Of a stretch of DNA of 64,000 bases, positions 10,298-18,867 are shown piece by piece (positions within the stretch are counted from its first letter, which is position 1; each line of letters opens with the position of its first letter). The position numbers and the translations under genes were made by a program. The notes beneath the pieces were generated by a model. That model was not told the DNA's origin, did not search any database, and saw only the letters and a program-made list of their open reading frames with translations. Source of the DNA: an uncultured Aquimarina sp. (lineage in GTDB: Bacteria > Bacteroidota > Bacteroidia > Flavobacteriales > Flavobacteriaceae); contig NZ_CANMQT010000008.1 in the NCBI RefSeq assembly GCF_947500065.1, positions 1-64,000 of the forward strand, written 5' to 3'.

Positions 10298-10975
10298 GTG
10301 AAGATAGACAAGGCCCTTGAAGCTATTGAAGCGCTAGGTGATAATCATGTAGCTACTAGCGCTACCACTCCTCTGAGAGAAGACGCATTTAAATTAAGTG
10401 ATCTAGAAAAGATTGCTTTGATCAAAGAAGACGTTAAACATATTATGGAAACTTTAGGATTAGATCTTAGTGATGATAGTCTTAAGGGAACTCCGCAGAG
10501 AGTTGCGAAAATGTTTGTCAATGAAATTTTCTCAGGATTACATCCACAAAGAAAACCAGACGCCTCTACTTTTGACAATCACTACAAATACGGTGAAATG
10601 TTAGTCGAAAAAAACATTACAGTATACTCCACTTGTGAGCACCACCTCTTACCAATAGTTGGTCGAGCTCACGTGGCATATATTTCTAATGGAACTGTTG
10701 TGGGATTATCTAAAATGAACCGTATCGTTGACTATTATTCAAAACGTCCTCAGGTACAGGAGCGCTTAACGATGCAGATCGTTCAGGATCTTCAAGTAGT
10801 TTTAAACACTAAAGATGTTGCTTGTGTAATAGATGCAAAACATTTATGTGTAAATTCTAGAGGAATAAGAGATATCGAAAGCAGTACAGTAACTAGTGAA
10901 TTTGGAGGCAAGTTTAAAGAAGAAGCTGTACGAAGAGAATTTTTAGACTATATCAAATTAGATACTACTTTTTAA
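10298..10975 (+). CDS. folE: GTP cyclohydrolase I
   Basis: This enzyme converts GTP to 7,8-dihydroneopterin triphosphate, the first step of folate/pterin synthesis, as a cytoplasmic zinc enzyme. The zinc ligands are visible: C113 and H116 in CEHHLLP and C184 in KHLCVNSRGI. GTPQRVAKMF near residue 65 and STVTSEFGG near the C-terminus are also typical. The start is GTG at 10298 (225 residues), after an A-rich stretch. A later start would cut a region that is poorly conserved anyway, so the exact start is uncertain. It is followed by cysS 40 bp downstream on the same strand. Confidence 0.96.
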   Translation: MKIDKALEAIEALGDNHVATSATTPLREDAFKLSDLEKIALIKEDVKHIMETLGLDLSDDSLKGTPQRVAKMFVNEIFSGLHPQRKPDASTFDNHYKYGEMLVEKNITVYSTCEHHLLPIVGRAHVAYISNGTVVGLSKMNRIVDYYSKRPQVQERLTMQIVQDLQVVLNTKDVACVIDAKHLCVNSRGIRDIESSTVTSEFGGKFKEEAVRREFLDYIKLDTTF

Positions 10976-11015
10976 TTTTATCTTTAATCAACAATCATAA
11001 GCATTTATCAAAATT

Positions 11016-12512
11016 ATGGCAGCAGCTCCGTTGTACAAAACTCAGGAACTAAAGATTTACAATTCTATTTCCAGTCAAAAAGAAATATTCACTCCTATTA
11101 CTGAAGGTAATATAGGAATGTATGTCTGTGGCCCGACCGTCTATAGTAATGTTCATTTAGGAAATTGCCGTACGTTTATTTCTTTTGATTTAATTTATAG
11201 ATATCTTAAACATTTAGGATATAAAGTGCGCTATGTGCGTAATATAACCGATGCTGGTCATTTAGAAAATGATGCTGATGAAGGAGAGGATAAGGTTTCT
11301 AAAAAAGCACGATTAGAGCAGCTAGAACCTATGGAGATTGTACAGCGTTACACATTAGATTTCCATAATATACTAGCTAAATTCAATAACGTGCCTCCTA
11401 GCATAGAACCTACAGCAACTGGTCACATTGTAGAGCAAATTGAAATTATCAAAACCATTATCGATAATGGTTTTGCTTATGAAGCTAATGGGTCTGTATA
11501 TTTTGATGTAGTGAAATTTAACGAGACCAATGACTATGGAAAGTTAAGTGGTCGTAATCTCGAGGACATGATCGCCAACACGAGAGAACTAACTGCCCAA
11601 AGTGACAAAAAGAATCCACAAGATTTTGCGCTATGGAAAAAAGCAGAGCCAGAACATATTATGCGCTGGCCATCTCCTTGGAGTGATGGATTTCCTGGTT
11701 GGCATTTGGAATGTACTGTAATGAGTACAAAATATCTCGGTGAAAAATTCGATATTCACGGTGGAGGAATGGATCTTAAGTTTCCACATCATGAATGTGA
11801 AATAGCCCAAGGAGAAGCAGCTTGCGGTGTATCCCCAGTAAATTACTGGATGCACGCGAATATGCTTACTCTAGATGGTAAAAAAATGTCTAAATCCACT
11901 GGAAACATACTTTCTCCTGCTGAAATTTTTAATGGAGAAAGTGATAAATTAAATAAAGCCTTCGCTCCTACAGTTGCTAGATTCTTTATGCTGCAAGCTC
12001 ATTACAGAAGTATTCTTGACTTCTCTAACGATGCTTTAGAAGCTTCAGAAAAAGGCTTTTATCGATTAATGGAGTCCATTGAGACTTTAGGAAATTTAAA
12101 AACCAGCAAGACTACACAAGGATTTGATATTCAGAACTGGATTAACGAATGTTATGAAGCGATGAATGATGATTTCAACAGTCCAATTTTAATTGCAAAA
12201 TTATTTGAAGCTGTAAAATTCATTAATTCTGCTAAAGAAGACAAAGCTACTATTTCTGAAGCGGATCATATGTTAATTCAAAAAACTATGAACGAGCTTG
12301 TTTTTGATGTTTTAGGATTAGTAAATGTAAATGAAGCTTCTTCGGACATTAGCGATAAACTTTCTGGTACTGTTGAGCTTTTAATTCATCTACGAGCAGA
12401 AGCAAGAGCAAATAAGGATTTTGCAACTAGTGATAAAATCAGAGATGAGTTATTAGCTATGGGCATCCAACTTAAAGACGGACGTGAAGGAACTAGTTTT
12501 ACTCTTAACTAA
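11016..12512 (+). CDS. cysS: Cysteinyl-tRNA synthetase
   Basis: This cytoplasmic class I synthetase charges tRNA-Cys. The HIGH motif appears as HLGN at residues 47-50 and KMSKS is at 290-294. The zinc site matches the family: C38, C233, H258 and E262. The 498-residue length is normal. It is followed after 9 bp by yidD and then lgt, all on the plus strand, so a folE-cysS-yidD-lgt transcription unit is likely. Confidence 0.97.
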   Translation: MAAAPLYKTQELKIYNSISSQKEIFTPITEGNIGMYVCGPTVYSNVHLGNCRTFISFDLIYRYLKHLGYKVRYVRNITDAGHLENDADEGEDKVSKKARLEQLEPMEIVQRYTLDFHNILAKFNNVPPSIEPTATGHIVEQIEIIKTIIDNGFAYEANGSVYFDVVKFNETNDYGKLSGRNLEDMIANTRELTAQSDKKNPQDFALWKKAEPEHIMRWPSPWSDGFPGWHLECTVMSTKYLGEKFDIHGGGMDLKFPHHECEIAQGEAACGVSPVNYWMHANMLTLDGKKMSKSTGNILSPAEIFNGESDKLNKAFAPTVARFFMLQAHYRSILDFSNDALEASEKGFYRLMESIETLGNLKTSKTTQGFDIQNWINECYEAMNDDFNSPILIAKLFEAVKFINSAKEDKATISEADHMLIQKTMNELVFDVLGLVNVNEASSDISDKLSGTVELLIHLRAEARANKDFATSDKIRDELLAMGIQLKDGREGTSFTLN

Positions 12513-12521
12513 TATTATATT

Positions 12522-12797
12522 TTGGCTTCAAAATTAACTTTAAAAAAGATTTTGATTGCACCGTTTGTAGGATTGGTAAAATTATACCAAAACTTGATTT
12601 CACCTTTAACTCCTGCTACCTGTCGTTATCAACCTACCTGTTCTCACTATACCTTAGAGGCATTACAAAAACACGGATTGCTAAAAGGAGGAGTACTTGC
12701 TGTAAAACGTATTTTTAGTTGTCATCCTTGGGGAGGTAGCGGATACGATCCTGTTCCAGAGATTAAAAAAGAAAAGAACGTTAACTCATCCAAATAA
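12522..12797 (+). CDS. yidD: Membrane protein insertion efficiency factor YidD
   Basis: This small (91-residue) membrane-associated protein is thought to assist YidC in inserting inner-membrane proteins. The family signature is clear: LYQNLISPLTPATCRYQPTC, then SHYTLEALQKHG and FSCHPWGGSGYDPVP. The conserved cysteines are present. The start is TTG at 12522, since no ATG occurs before the conserved region. It is tightly spaced behind cysS. Confidence 0.93.
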   Translation: MASKLTLKKILIAPFVGLVKLYQNLISPLTPATCRYQPTCSHYTLEALQKHGLLKGGVLAVKRIFSCHPWGGSGYDPVPEIKKEKNVNSSK

Positions 12798-12878
12798 GGC
12801 ATTAACTCATTATTATTCTATTTCGAATTTCAAATTTAATTAAATACCTATATTTACCCTTGAAAAATAGATTTCCAC

Positions 12879-13829
12879 ATGATATTCTCTAAAATAGTTT
12901 GGAATCCCATAGAAGGATTCGATCTTGGCTTTTTTGTCATTCGTTTTTACAGTCTAATGTTTGTAGTTGCATTCTCTTTAGGTTGGTATTTAATGAAAAA
13001 AATATATATCCGAGAAAATATTTCCATGGAGAAACTAGACTCTGTATTTATTTATGCAGTTATTGGAACTCTATTAGGTGCCAGATTAGGGCATGTCATT
13101 TTTTATGATTGGGATTACTATAGAAATAATTTACTAGAAATCATACTTCCTTTTAAATTCAACCCAGCGTTTGAATTTATTGGTTTTAGAGGATTAGCAA
13201 GTCATGGTGCGGCAATTGCATTTATTATTGCGATGTATTATTATTCTAAAAATGTTCTAAAAAAGCACCCATTATGGGTTATGGACAGAGTTACCATTCC
13301 TGCTGCTGTAGGAGGAATTTTTGTAAGACTAGGAAACTTTTTTAATTCAGAAATTATAGGAGAAACTTCTGGTGATTCGGCTTTTGGAGTAAAGTTTATA
13401 CGAGATGGTTTAAGCAAAGCTGAAGTGATAAGGGAAACGGGAATCAAGAACGTTAATGAGGCATATTCTGCAGTCGTAAACAATCCTCAATTTTCTAATT
13501 TACTAGAAGCCATACCATATCGCCATCCTGCTCAATTATATGAAGCTTTTGGCTATATATTTGTATCGCTGATACTTTGGCTATTTTACTGGAAAACTGA
13601 CAAAAGAAATAATAGAGGATTCCTTTTCGGAATGTATATGATGCTGATATTTATTGTTCGTTTTATTGTAGAAAACGTTAAAAAGAGTCAAGGAGGCTTT
13701 GAAGATTCCTTAGGTGAATCATTATCCACAGGTCAATGGTTAAGTATACCATTTATACTCATTGGACTTTATTTTGTAATTAGAGCCAAAAAAGTTCAGG
13801 AAGATCCTAAATCATTTACATTAAAATAA
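12879..13829 (+). CDS. lgt: Prolipoprotein diacylglyceryl transferase
   Basis: This inner-membrane enzyme transfers diacylglycerol to the lipobox cysteine of prolipoproteins. It has multiple hydrophobic segments. The family motifs are present: GFRGLASHGAAIAF (residues 102-115), RLGNFFNSEIIGE (150-162), and HPAQLYEAFGY further on. The length of 316 residues includes a Bacteroidota-type insertion around residues 168-200. It supplies the lipidation needed by lipoproteins encoded in this window, such as CsgG. Confidence 0.95.
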   Translation: MIFSKIVWNPIEGFDLGFFVIRFYSLMFVVAFSLGWYLMKKIYIRENISMEKLDSVFIYAVIGTLLGARLGHVIFYDWDYYRNNLLEIILPFKFNPAFEFIGFRGLASHGAAIAFIIAMYYYSKNVLKKHPLWVMDRVTIPAAVGGIFVRLGNFFNSEIIGETSGDSAFGVKFIRDGLSKAEVIRETGIKNVNEAYSAVVNNPQFSNLLEAIPYRHPAQLYEAFGYIFVSLILWLFYWKTDKRNNRGFLFGMYMMLIFIVRFIVENVKKSQGGFEDSLGESLSTGQWLSIPFILIGLYFVIRAKKVQEDPKSFTLK

Positions 13830-13850
13830 TAAACTCCAGAAGAGTTCAAG

Positions 13851-13890
13851 AAAAAAGAGGATACATGCTAGAATGTATCCTCTTTTTTAG
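13851..13890 (+). terminator. Bidirectional terminator between lgt and prfA
   Basis: A long perfect stem AAAAGAGGATACAT / ATGTATCCTCTTTT with a short loop has T-runs on both strands. It sits between two convergent genes. Confidence 0.85.
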
Positions 13891-13913
13891 TTTATCTAAT
13901 ATTATAACTACGA

Positions 13914-14990
13914 CTAAAAGACTTCATTAGACTCTTTTAACTTCTCTGTGTTTTCTACCAACTGAAGTTCGTCTATAATTTTTTGAATATCACCATTAAT
14001 AATATTACCTAGATCATATAAGGTTAATCCGATACGGTGATCAGTTACACGACCTTGAGGATAGTTATAAGTTCTAATTTTTGCAGATCTATCTCCAGAA
14101 GACACCATACTTTTTCGTTTCTCAGAATCGGCTGCTTGTTTCTTAGCCAACTCTATCTCATATAATCTAGAACGCAATACTTTTAAAGCTTTTTCTAAGT
14201 TTTTATGAGAAGATTTCTGATCCTGACAACTCACAATCATTCCTGTTGGTTCGTGATGTAATTTAATAGCAGAATACGTTGTATTTACAGATTGTCCTCC
14301 AGGACCTGTAGAAGTAGTTCGCTCAATTCGTACTTCTGTCATATCAAGTTCTACATCAAACTCTTCTGCTTCCGGCAATACCATTACGGTAGCCGCACTG
14401 GTATGAACACGTCCTTGAGTTTCTGTTTGGGGTACACGTTGCACACGATGCACTCCTGCTTCGAATTTCATGGTTCCGTAAGCGTCTTCACCATTTACTT
14501 CTAATATGATTTCTTTATAACCACCACTTGTACCTTCACTAAGATCCACTACACTAACGCTCCATCCTTTTCCTTCGCAATATTTGGTGTACATTCTAAA
14601 TAAATCTCCTGCAAAAATACTGGCTTCATCTCCACCAGCTCCAGCACGAATCTCTACTACGCAGTTCTTAATATCTTCCGGATCCTTCGGCACTAACATA
14701 TACCGTATTTTCTCCTCTAAAGTTGGTAATTCTTCCTTGGCCTCTTCTAACTGCATTTTAGCCATCTCCACCATTTCTGCATCACTACCGTCAGCAATAA
14801 TCTCTTCCGCTTCTTTCTTATTATCAGTCAGCTCAATATAATGATCTCTTACATCCATAAGTGCTTTAAGATCCTTATATTCTTTATTGAGTTGTACATA
14901 CCTTTTCCGATCAGCAATAATGTCTGGTTGAATAATCAGATCAGTCACCTCATCAAATCGCTGCTTTACAATATTTAATTTATCAATCAT
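13914..14990 (-). CDS. prfA: Peptide chain release factor 1
   Basis: RF1 recognises UAA and UAG stop codons and triggers peptide release on the ribosome. The catalytic GGQ is at residues 231-233. The tripeptide PQT at 187-189 in RVPQTETQG is the PxT codon-recognition motif of RF1, which separates it from RF2. The chosen start is the ATG at 14990 (MIDKLNIVKQRFDEV, 358 residues). An in-frame ATG at 15020 adds ten residues unlike the family. Convergent with lgt. Confidence 0.96.
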   Translation of the reverse strand: MIDKLNIVKQRFDEVTDLIIQPDIIADRKRYVQLNKEYKDLKALMDVRDHYIELTDNKKEAEEIIADGSDAEMVEMAKMQLEEAKEELPTLEEKIRYMLVPKDPEDIKNCVVEIRAGAGGDEASIFAGDLFRMYTKYCEGKGWSVSVVDLSEGTSGGYKEIILEVNGEDAYGTMKFEAGVHRVQRVPQTETQGRVHTSAATVMVLPEAEEFDVELDMTEVRIERTTSTGPGGQSVNTTYSAIKLHHEPTGMIVSCQDQKSSHKNLEKALKVLRSRLYEIELAKKQAADSEKRKSMVSSGDRSAKIRTYNYPQGRVTDHRIGLTLYDLGNIINGDIQKIIDELQLVENTEKLKESNEVF

Positions 14991-15111
14991 AGTTCTATCT
15001 GTCCTGTGCGTAGAATTCACAAAAGTACGTTTTTTTGTCCAAAGGTCATACGCCTTTTAATATTCTCTGACAGGATGATGTATCTTAAAAATTCGTATTT
15101 TTACAACTGAA

Positions 15112-15492
15112 ATGCTAAAACATTCTAACACATATAATAACAATCTGATTTCAAGGTGGTTTATTACGCTTATGCTTTTCTTTAGCATAGGAGGATATAC
15201 TAATTATACACAACCAATATCCAGTCAGGATACTATTGAATTAGTAATTACTAATGAAGAAAGCTTCGCTAAAATATCGTCTTTCAAAGATATTTTAGCT
15301 GACGGACAACATTTCAACTCTTTTTATCTCTTTAAAAATCATTTAAAGTTAATCTCAAAACATCACAGTAATATTTCCATTGTTAAAAATAAAGATCTTG
15401 ATACCTCTATTTCTTTAACGATGATCGATAAAATATTTCTTTTCAGAAACAATGTATTTACTTCTGAAGAAGATTCTTTTCATTTAGGATAA
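15112..15492 (+). CDS. Small exported or membrane-anchored protein, unknown
   Basis: Not recognised. The 126-residue protein has a hydrophobic segment at about residues 13-28 (ISRWFITLMLFFSIGGYTNY), which could be a signal peptide or membrane anchor. A polar region of mixed Lys/Ser/Asp content follows, and there are no cysteines. It lies between prfA (divergent) and another small membrane gene. Base composition fits coding sequence but no family is evident. Confidence 0.55.
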   Translation: MLKHSNTYNNNLISRWFITLMLFFSIGGYTNYTQPISSQDTIELVITNEESFAKISSFKDILADGQHFNSFYLFKNHLKLISKHHSNISIVKNKDLDTSISLTMIDKIFLFRNNVFTSEEDSFHLG

Positions 15493-15580
15493 CATCTCCA
15501 TTTTAGGCTTTATAGCCAATTTTCTAAAAACATTTTAACACTGCTATCATAAACGGTAGTGGCTTATACTATTTCCAAAA

Positions 15581-15778
15581 ATGAAAAAATTCAAAAAAGT
15601 AGTAAGACGTATTGTTTTACTTATGTTTATCATCATGGTAGCCATGATTCCTGTACCTATTTTCTTCCAAAAAAAAGAAGGAAAGTTTAATGACGACAAC
15701 TCCATAGAACTTGTAGAAACTAAAGAAGAAGATACAGAAACAAAAACAATTCAATTTAATGATGATTTAAAATCATAA
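15581..15778 (+). CDS. Small single-pass membrane protein, unknown
   Basis: Not recognised. The 65-residue protein has a basic N-terminus (MKKFKKVVRRI), one hydrophobic helix (about residues 11-29, LLMFIIMVAMIPVPIFF) and an acidic tail (DDNSIELVETKEEDTETK). This positive-helix-negative layout is typical of small inner-membrane proteins with a Cterm-out topology. It follows the unknown gene at 15112 by about 90 bases on the same strand. Confidence 0.6.
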   Translation: MKKFKKVVRRIVLLMFIIMVAMIPVPIFFQKKEGKFNDDNSIELVETKEEDTETKTIQFNDDLKS

Positions 15779-15859
15779 CTTGACTTTAAATACATCAAAA
15801 CTAGCTTTATATGAGAGTCTGAAAGGAGGTCTTTGGGCTCTCAAAAACAAAGCAAATAA

Positions 15860-16351
15860 TTATGCTTTAAAAGATTTAAGAGTAAAATAAGCAATTGGCC
15901 CGATCATTACCCCAATAAAAACTGGGATAAACCAGGCTCCTAAACCTTCTGATCTATTTAACGCCACCGCAATTGATTTATATATAATAAAAACAAAGGT
16001 CCAAGTGATAGTTAGATTTAACACTCTAATTAATCTAGTAGCATTTTTATACTGACGAAAAGCGTTATCCTCTGTAATTTCTGCGGGATAATTAAAAATA
16101 TGAGGAAATCTATTTAAGATATAAAGACCTATTCCCATAACCAAACCTACTACTGGAAGGAACCAAATTGTAGATTTGGAACTATAATCATCAGGCAATC
16201 CTTGTGCATTAAAATGAGTAGGAATCATTTCAGGTAGCTCATTAATATAAAATATTGGTGCTAAAATCAAAATCCCTAAACCTACAAAGGTTAATATCTC
16301 TAGTACAATATCTATTGCTTCTTTATTAACTCTAATTATCGGATTACTCAT
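15860..16351 (-). CDS. DUF1648 domain membrane protein
   Basis: The 163-residue integral membrane protein has about four transmembrane segments. After the first helix it carries the DUF1648 signature IPTHFNAQGLPDDYSSKSTI. The molecular role of this domain is not well known; in Gram-positive bacteria it occurs in SdpI-like immunity and membrane proteins. The gene is convergent with the small membrane gene at 15581 and divergent from the msrA-like gene. Confidence 0.85.
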   Translation of the reverse strand: MSNPIIRVNKEAIDIVLEILTFVGLGILILAPIFYINELPEMIPTHFNAQGLPDDYSSKSTIWFLPVVGLVMGIGLYILNRFPHIFNYPAEITEDNAFRQYKNATRLIRVLNLTITWTFVFIIYKSIAVALNRSEGLGAWFIPVFIGVMIGPIAYFTLKSFKA

Positions 16352-16408
16352 AATTACAATTTTATAGCATCTAATATAAGTATTCAGAATAATTTACGAC
16401 TTTTATAT

Positions 16409-16900
16409 ATGATGAACGGTTTACAAATAGGTTTAGGCGGAGGATGTCATTGGTGCACAGAGGCAGTTTTCCAATCTTTAAAAGGTGTGATTTCGGTAGA
16501 ACAGGGTTATATTTCTAGTATTAAAAAAAACAATTCTTTTTCTGAGGCAGTAATTATATCTTATAATCCTAAGATAATTAAACTAAAAGATTTGATTGAG
16601 ATTCATTTACATACTCATAAAAGCACTTCTGATCACAGCTTTAGAGAAAAATATCGGAGTGCTGTGTATTATTTCGACAATCATCAAAAACCAATTATCA
16701 AAAATTATCTGAATGAACTAAATGAAGATTTTGAAAATGAATTAATTACACAGGTTTTAAAATTTCATGCTTTTAAACCTTCAAGAACAGAGCTCATTAA
16801 TTACTACCTAAAGAATCCTGAAAAACCCTTTTGCAAACGGTATATACATCCCAAACTTGATTTGCTTAGAAAAAAGTATACAGATAAAATGCTTTTGTAA
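16409..16900 (+). CDS. Peptide-methionine (S)-S-oxide reductase, MsrA family
   Basis: MsrA enzymes repair oxidised methionine in proteins. The catalytic Cys is C13 in LGGGCHWCTEAVF, with a second cysteine at 16 and the conserved Glu at 18. The usual Phe of GCFW is His here. Later family features are present: the downstream tract HKSTSDHSFREKYRSAVYYF matches the HDPTxxxxQGxDxGxxYRSxI region but is clearly diverged. The protein is 163 residues. It may be a divergent paralogue rather than the housekeeping enzyme. Confidence 0.82.
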   Translation: MMNGLQIGLGGGCHWCTEAVFQSLKGVISVEQGYISSIKKNNSFSEAVIISYNPKIIKLKDLIEIHLHTHKSTSDHSFREKYRSAVYYFDNHQKPIIKNYLNELNEDFENELITQVLKFHAFKPSRTELINYYLKNPEKPFCKRYIHPKLDLLRKKYTDKMLL

Positions 16901-17545
16901 TTACTTGACTGTGGCCACAGTAGCATACTGAGGAAAACGAATATCCAAGTGCATAAATAATACTGGGATATTATACAAAATCGGTTTTATAGAACGACTT
17001 TTATTGATTCCTTCGTGCGTTATCACAGTATATCCTTCTTCTTCATACATTCTTCGAATGCTTTTACCTGTAAAGAATCGATAATGGGTTTTATCCATTA
17101 CTCCGTAACTTTCATACTTCCAATCTTTCTTAAACAAGACTTTCATAAAAGTATTATGATATCTCACATTAGGAATGGAACTTATAACAATACCTCCAGA
17201 AGAAAGTTTGGTTTTTATCTTTTGCAATACAGCATAAGGATCGGTAAGATGTTCTAAAACATCATTAAAAAAAATGACATCAAAATAACCATCTGGTAAT
17301 TCATCTAAATAGTCTTCACAAGGACCAGCAAATACTTTGTGCAATGTTTTTTCAGCAATAGCAGCCTCTTCAGGCATCAATTCAATACCCCATACTTCTG
17401 CTCCTGTTTTTTCTTTAACAACATTTGCAAAAGCTCCATTACCACAACCAACATCCATAACTTTCTTAGCATCTAGTGGTAGATACTTTATCATTTCATG
17501 TCGTACGTTATCGTAGTAGCCTGTTGGTTTATTATCGTAATCCAT
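16901..17545 (-). CDS. Class I SAM-dependent methyltransferase
   Basis: The 214-residue cytoplasmic protein has Rossmann methyltransferase motif I VMDVGCGNGAFA (residues 29-40), an acidic residue at the end of the next strand (WGIELMP) and motif IV-like DVIFFNDVLEHL. A segment with HYRFFTGKSIRRMYEEEGY follows, as in the Methyltransf_11/UbiE-like group. The substrate cannot be told. It lies 9 bp downstream of purM on the same strand and starts YDNVRHEMIKYLP. Its stop abuts the convergent msrA-like gene with no gap. Confidence 0.88.
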   Translation of the reverse strand: MDYDNKPTGYYDNVRHEMIKYLPLDAKKVMDVGCGNGAFANVVKEKTGAEVWGIELMPEEAAIAEKTLHKVFAGPCEDYLDELPDGYFDVIFFNDVLEHLTDPYAVLQKIKTKLSSGGIVISSIPNVRYHNTFMKVLFKKDWKYESYGVMDKTHYRFFTGKSIRRMYEEEGYTVITHEGINKSRSIKPILYNIPVLFMHLDIRFPQYATVATVK

Positions 17546-17553
17546 AGTGTAGT

Positions 17554-18735
17554 TTAGTTATAAGTGTAAGTCCCAAATTCGCTGTTAATAGTAAGTTTCT
17601 TTTTATCTGCACTTTCCACACGACCTACAATTTTAGCATCTACATCAAAGCTTTTAGAAATCGAAATAATCTCATCCGCAATCTCTGGAGAAACATACAA
17701 CTCCATTCTATGTCCCATATTAAACACCTGATACATTTCTTTCCAATCTGTACCAGAATTTTCCTGAATCAATTGAAATAAAGGAGGCACTTCAAACAAA
17801 TTATCTTTAATAATATGCAGATGATTTACAAAATGTAAAATCTTAGTTTGTGCTCCACCACTACAATGTACCATTCCATGAATAGTTTCACTATTATATT
17901 TAGATAGAATCTTTTTAATTATTGGCGCATACGTTCTTGTTGGCGACAACACCAATTTCCCCGCATCAATGGGAGCATTTTTAACCTCATCTGTAAGCTT
18001 CGTTTTTCCCGAATACACAAGATCAGATGGCACAGCTGCATCAAAACTTTCCGGATACTTTTCCGCTAGAATTTTATGAAATACATCATGACGCGCAGAG
18101 GTAAGTCCATTACTTCCCATACCACCATTATATTCTTTTTCATATGTAGCTTGGCCAAAAGAAGCAAGACCAACAATAACATCTCCATCTTTTATATTCG
18201 CATTATCAATAACATCATCACGCTTCATTCGTGCAGTAACGGTAGAATCTACAATAATAGTTCTCACTAAATCTCCTACATCCGCAGTTTCACCTCCTGT
18301 AGAATGAATCGTTACTCCAAAACTTTTTAGCTCTTCTAACAATTCTTCTGTTCCATTGATAATAGCAGAAATAACTTCTCCAGGAATTAAATTTTTATTC
18401 CTACCTATGGTGGATGATAACATAATATTATCAGTAGCTCCAACACACAACAGGTCATCGATATTCATTATTAATGCATCCTGAGCAATACCTTTCCATA
18501 CAGAAACATCTCCTGTTTCTTTCCAATACATATATGCTAGAGAAGATTTTGTACCAGCTCCGTCAGCATGCATAATCAAGCAATAATCTTGATCACCTGT
18601 AAGATGATCGGGAACTATTTTACAAAATGCTTGTGGAAAAAGACCTTTATCTATATTTTTAATAGCACTATGTACATCTTCTTTGGATGCCGAAACTCCA
18701 CGTTGAGCGTAGCGTTTGCTTACTTCTTGACTCAT
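17554..18735 (-). CDS. purM: Phosphoribosylformylglycinamidine cyclo-ligase (AIR synthetase)
   Basis: PurM makes 5-aminoimidazole ribonucleotide from FGAM with ATP in purine synthesis. Recognised by YAQRGVSASKEDV at the N-terminus, by HADGAGTKSSLAYMYWKETG, and by HSTGGETADVGDLVRTI. The ATG at 18735 (MSQEVSKRYAQRG) gives 393 residues, normal for Bacteroidota and longer than the ~345-residue E. coli enzyme. An upstream in-frame start at 18816 would add 27 hydrophobic residues and overlap the promoter, so it is rejected. Confidence 0.93.
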   Translation of the reverse strand: MSQEVSKRYAQRGVSASKEDVHSAIKNIDKGLFPQAFCKIVPDHLTGDQDYCLIMHADGAGTKSSLAYMYWKETGDVSVWKGIAQDALIMNIDDLLCVGATDNIMLSSTIGRNKNLIPGEVISAIINGTEELLEELKSFGVTIHSTGGETADVGDLVRTIIVDSTVTARMKRDDVIDNANIKDGDVIVGLASFGQATYEKEYNGGMGSNGLTSARHDVFHKILAEKYPESFDAAVPSDLVYSGKTKLTDEVKNAPIDAGKLVLSPTRTYAPIIKKILSKYNSETIHGMVHCSGGAQTKILHFVNHLHIIKDNLFEVPPLFQLIQENSGTDWKEMYQVFNMGHRMELYVSPEIADEIISISKSFDVDAKIVGRVESADKKKLTINSEFGTYTYN

Positions 18736-18764
18736 TATTATAGTATTATACCGATAGTAAAGCG

Positions 18765-18772
18765 CAAAGATA
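18765..18772 (-). promoter_or_regulatory. Promoter -7 element of purM
   Basis: The minus strand reads TATCTTTG about 30 bases before the chosen purM start, an exact TAnnTTTG match. A -33 TTG at normal spacing is not obvious. The element supports the start at 18735. Confidence 0.55.
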
Positions 18773-18804
18773 ATTGAATTTAGCTCAAAGACTAAACTGA
18801 ATAT

Positions 18805-18846
18805 AAAAAATCCCAAATTCAGTTACAATATTTCCGAATTTGGGAT
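18805..18846 (-). terminator. Intrinsic terminator at the end of the curli cluster
   Basis: On the minus strand, ATCCCAAATTC and GAATTTGGGAT form an 11-bp stem followed directly by TTTTTT. It lies just after the stop of the TolB-like lipoprotein gene at 18868, so it would close the csg transcription unit. Confidence 0.8.
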
Positions 18847-18867
18847 ATGAATTATATATAACAGCGC

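Noticed and set aside
15809..15838. Possible terminator with arms GAGAGTC and GGCTCTC
   Set aside because: The arms pair poorly and there is no T-run, so it is not listed.
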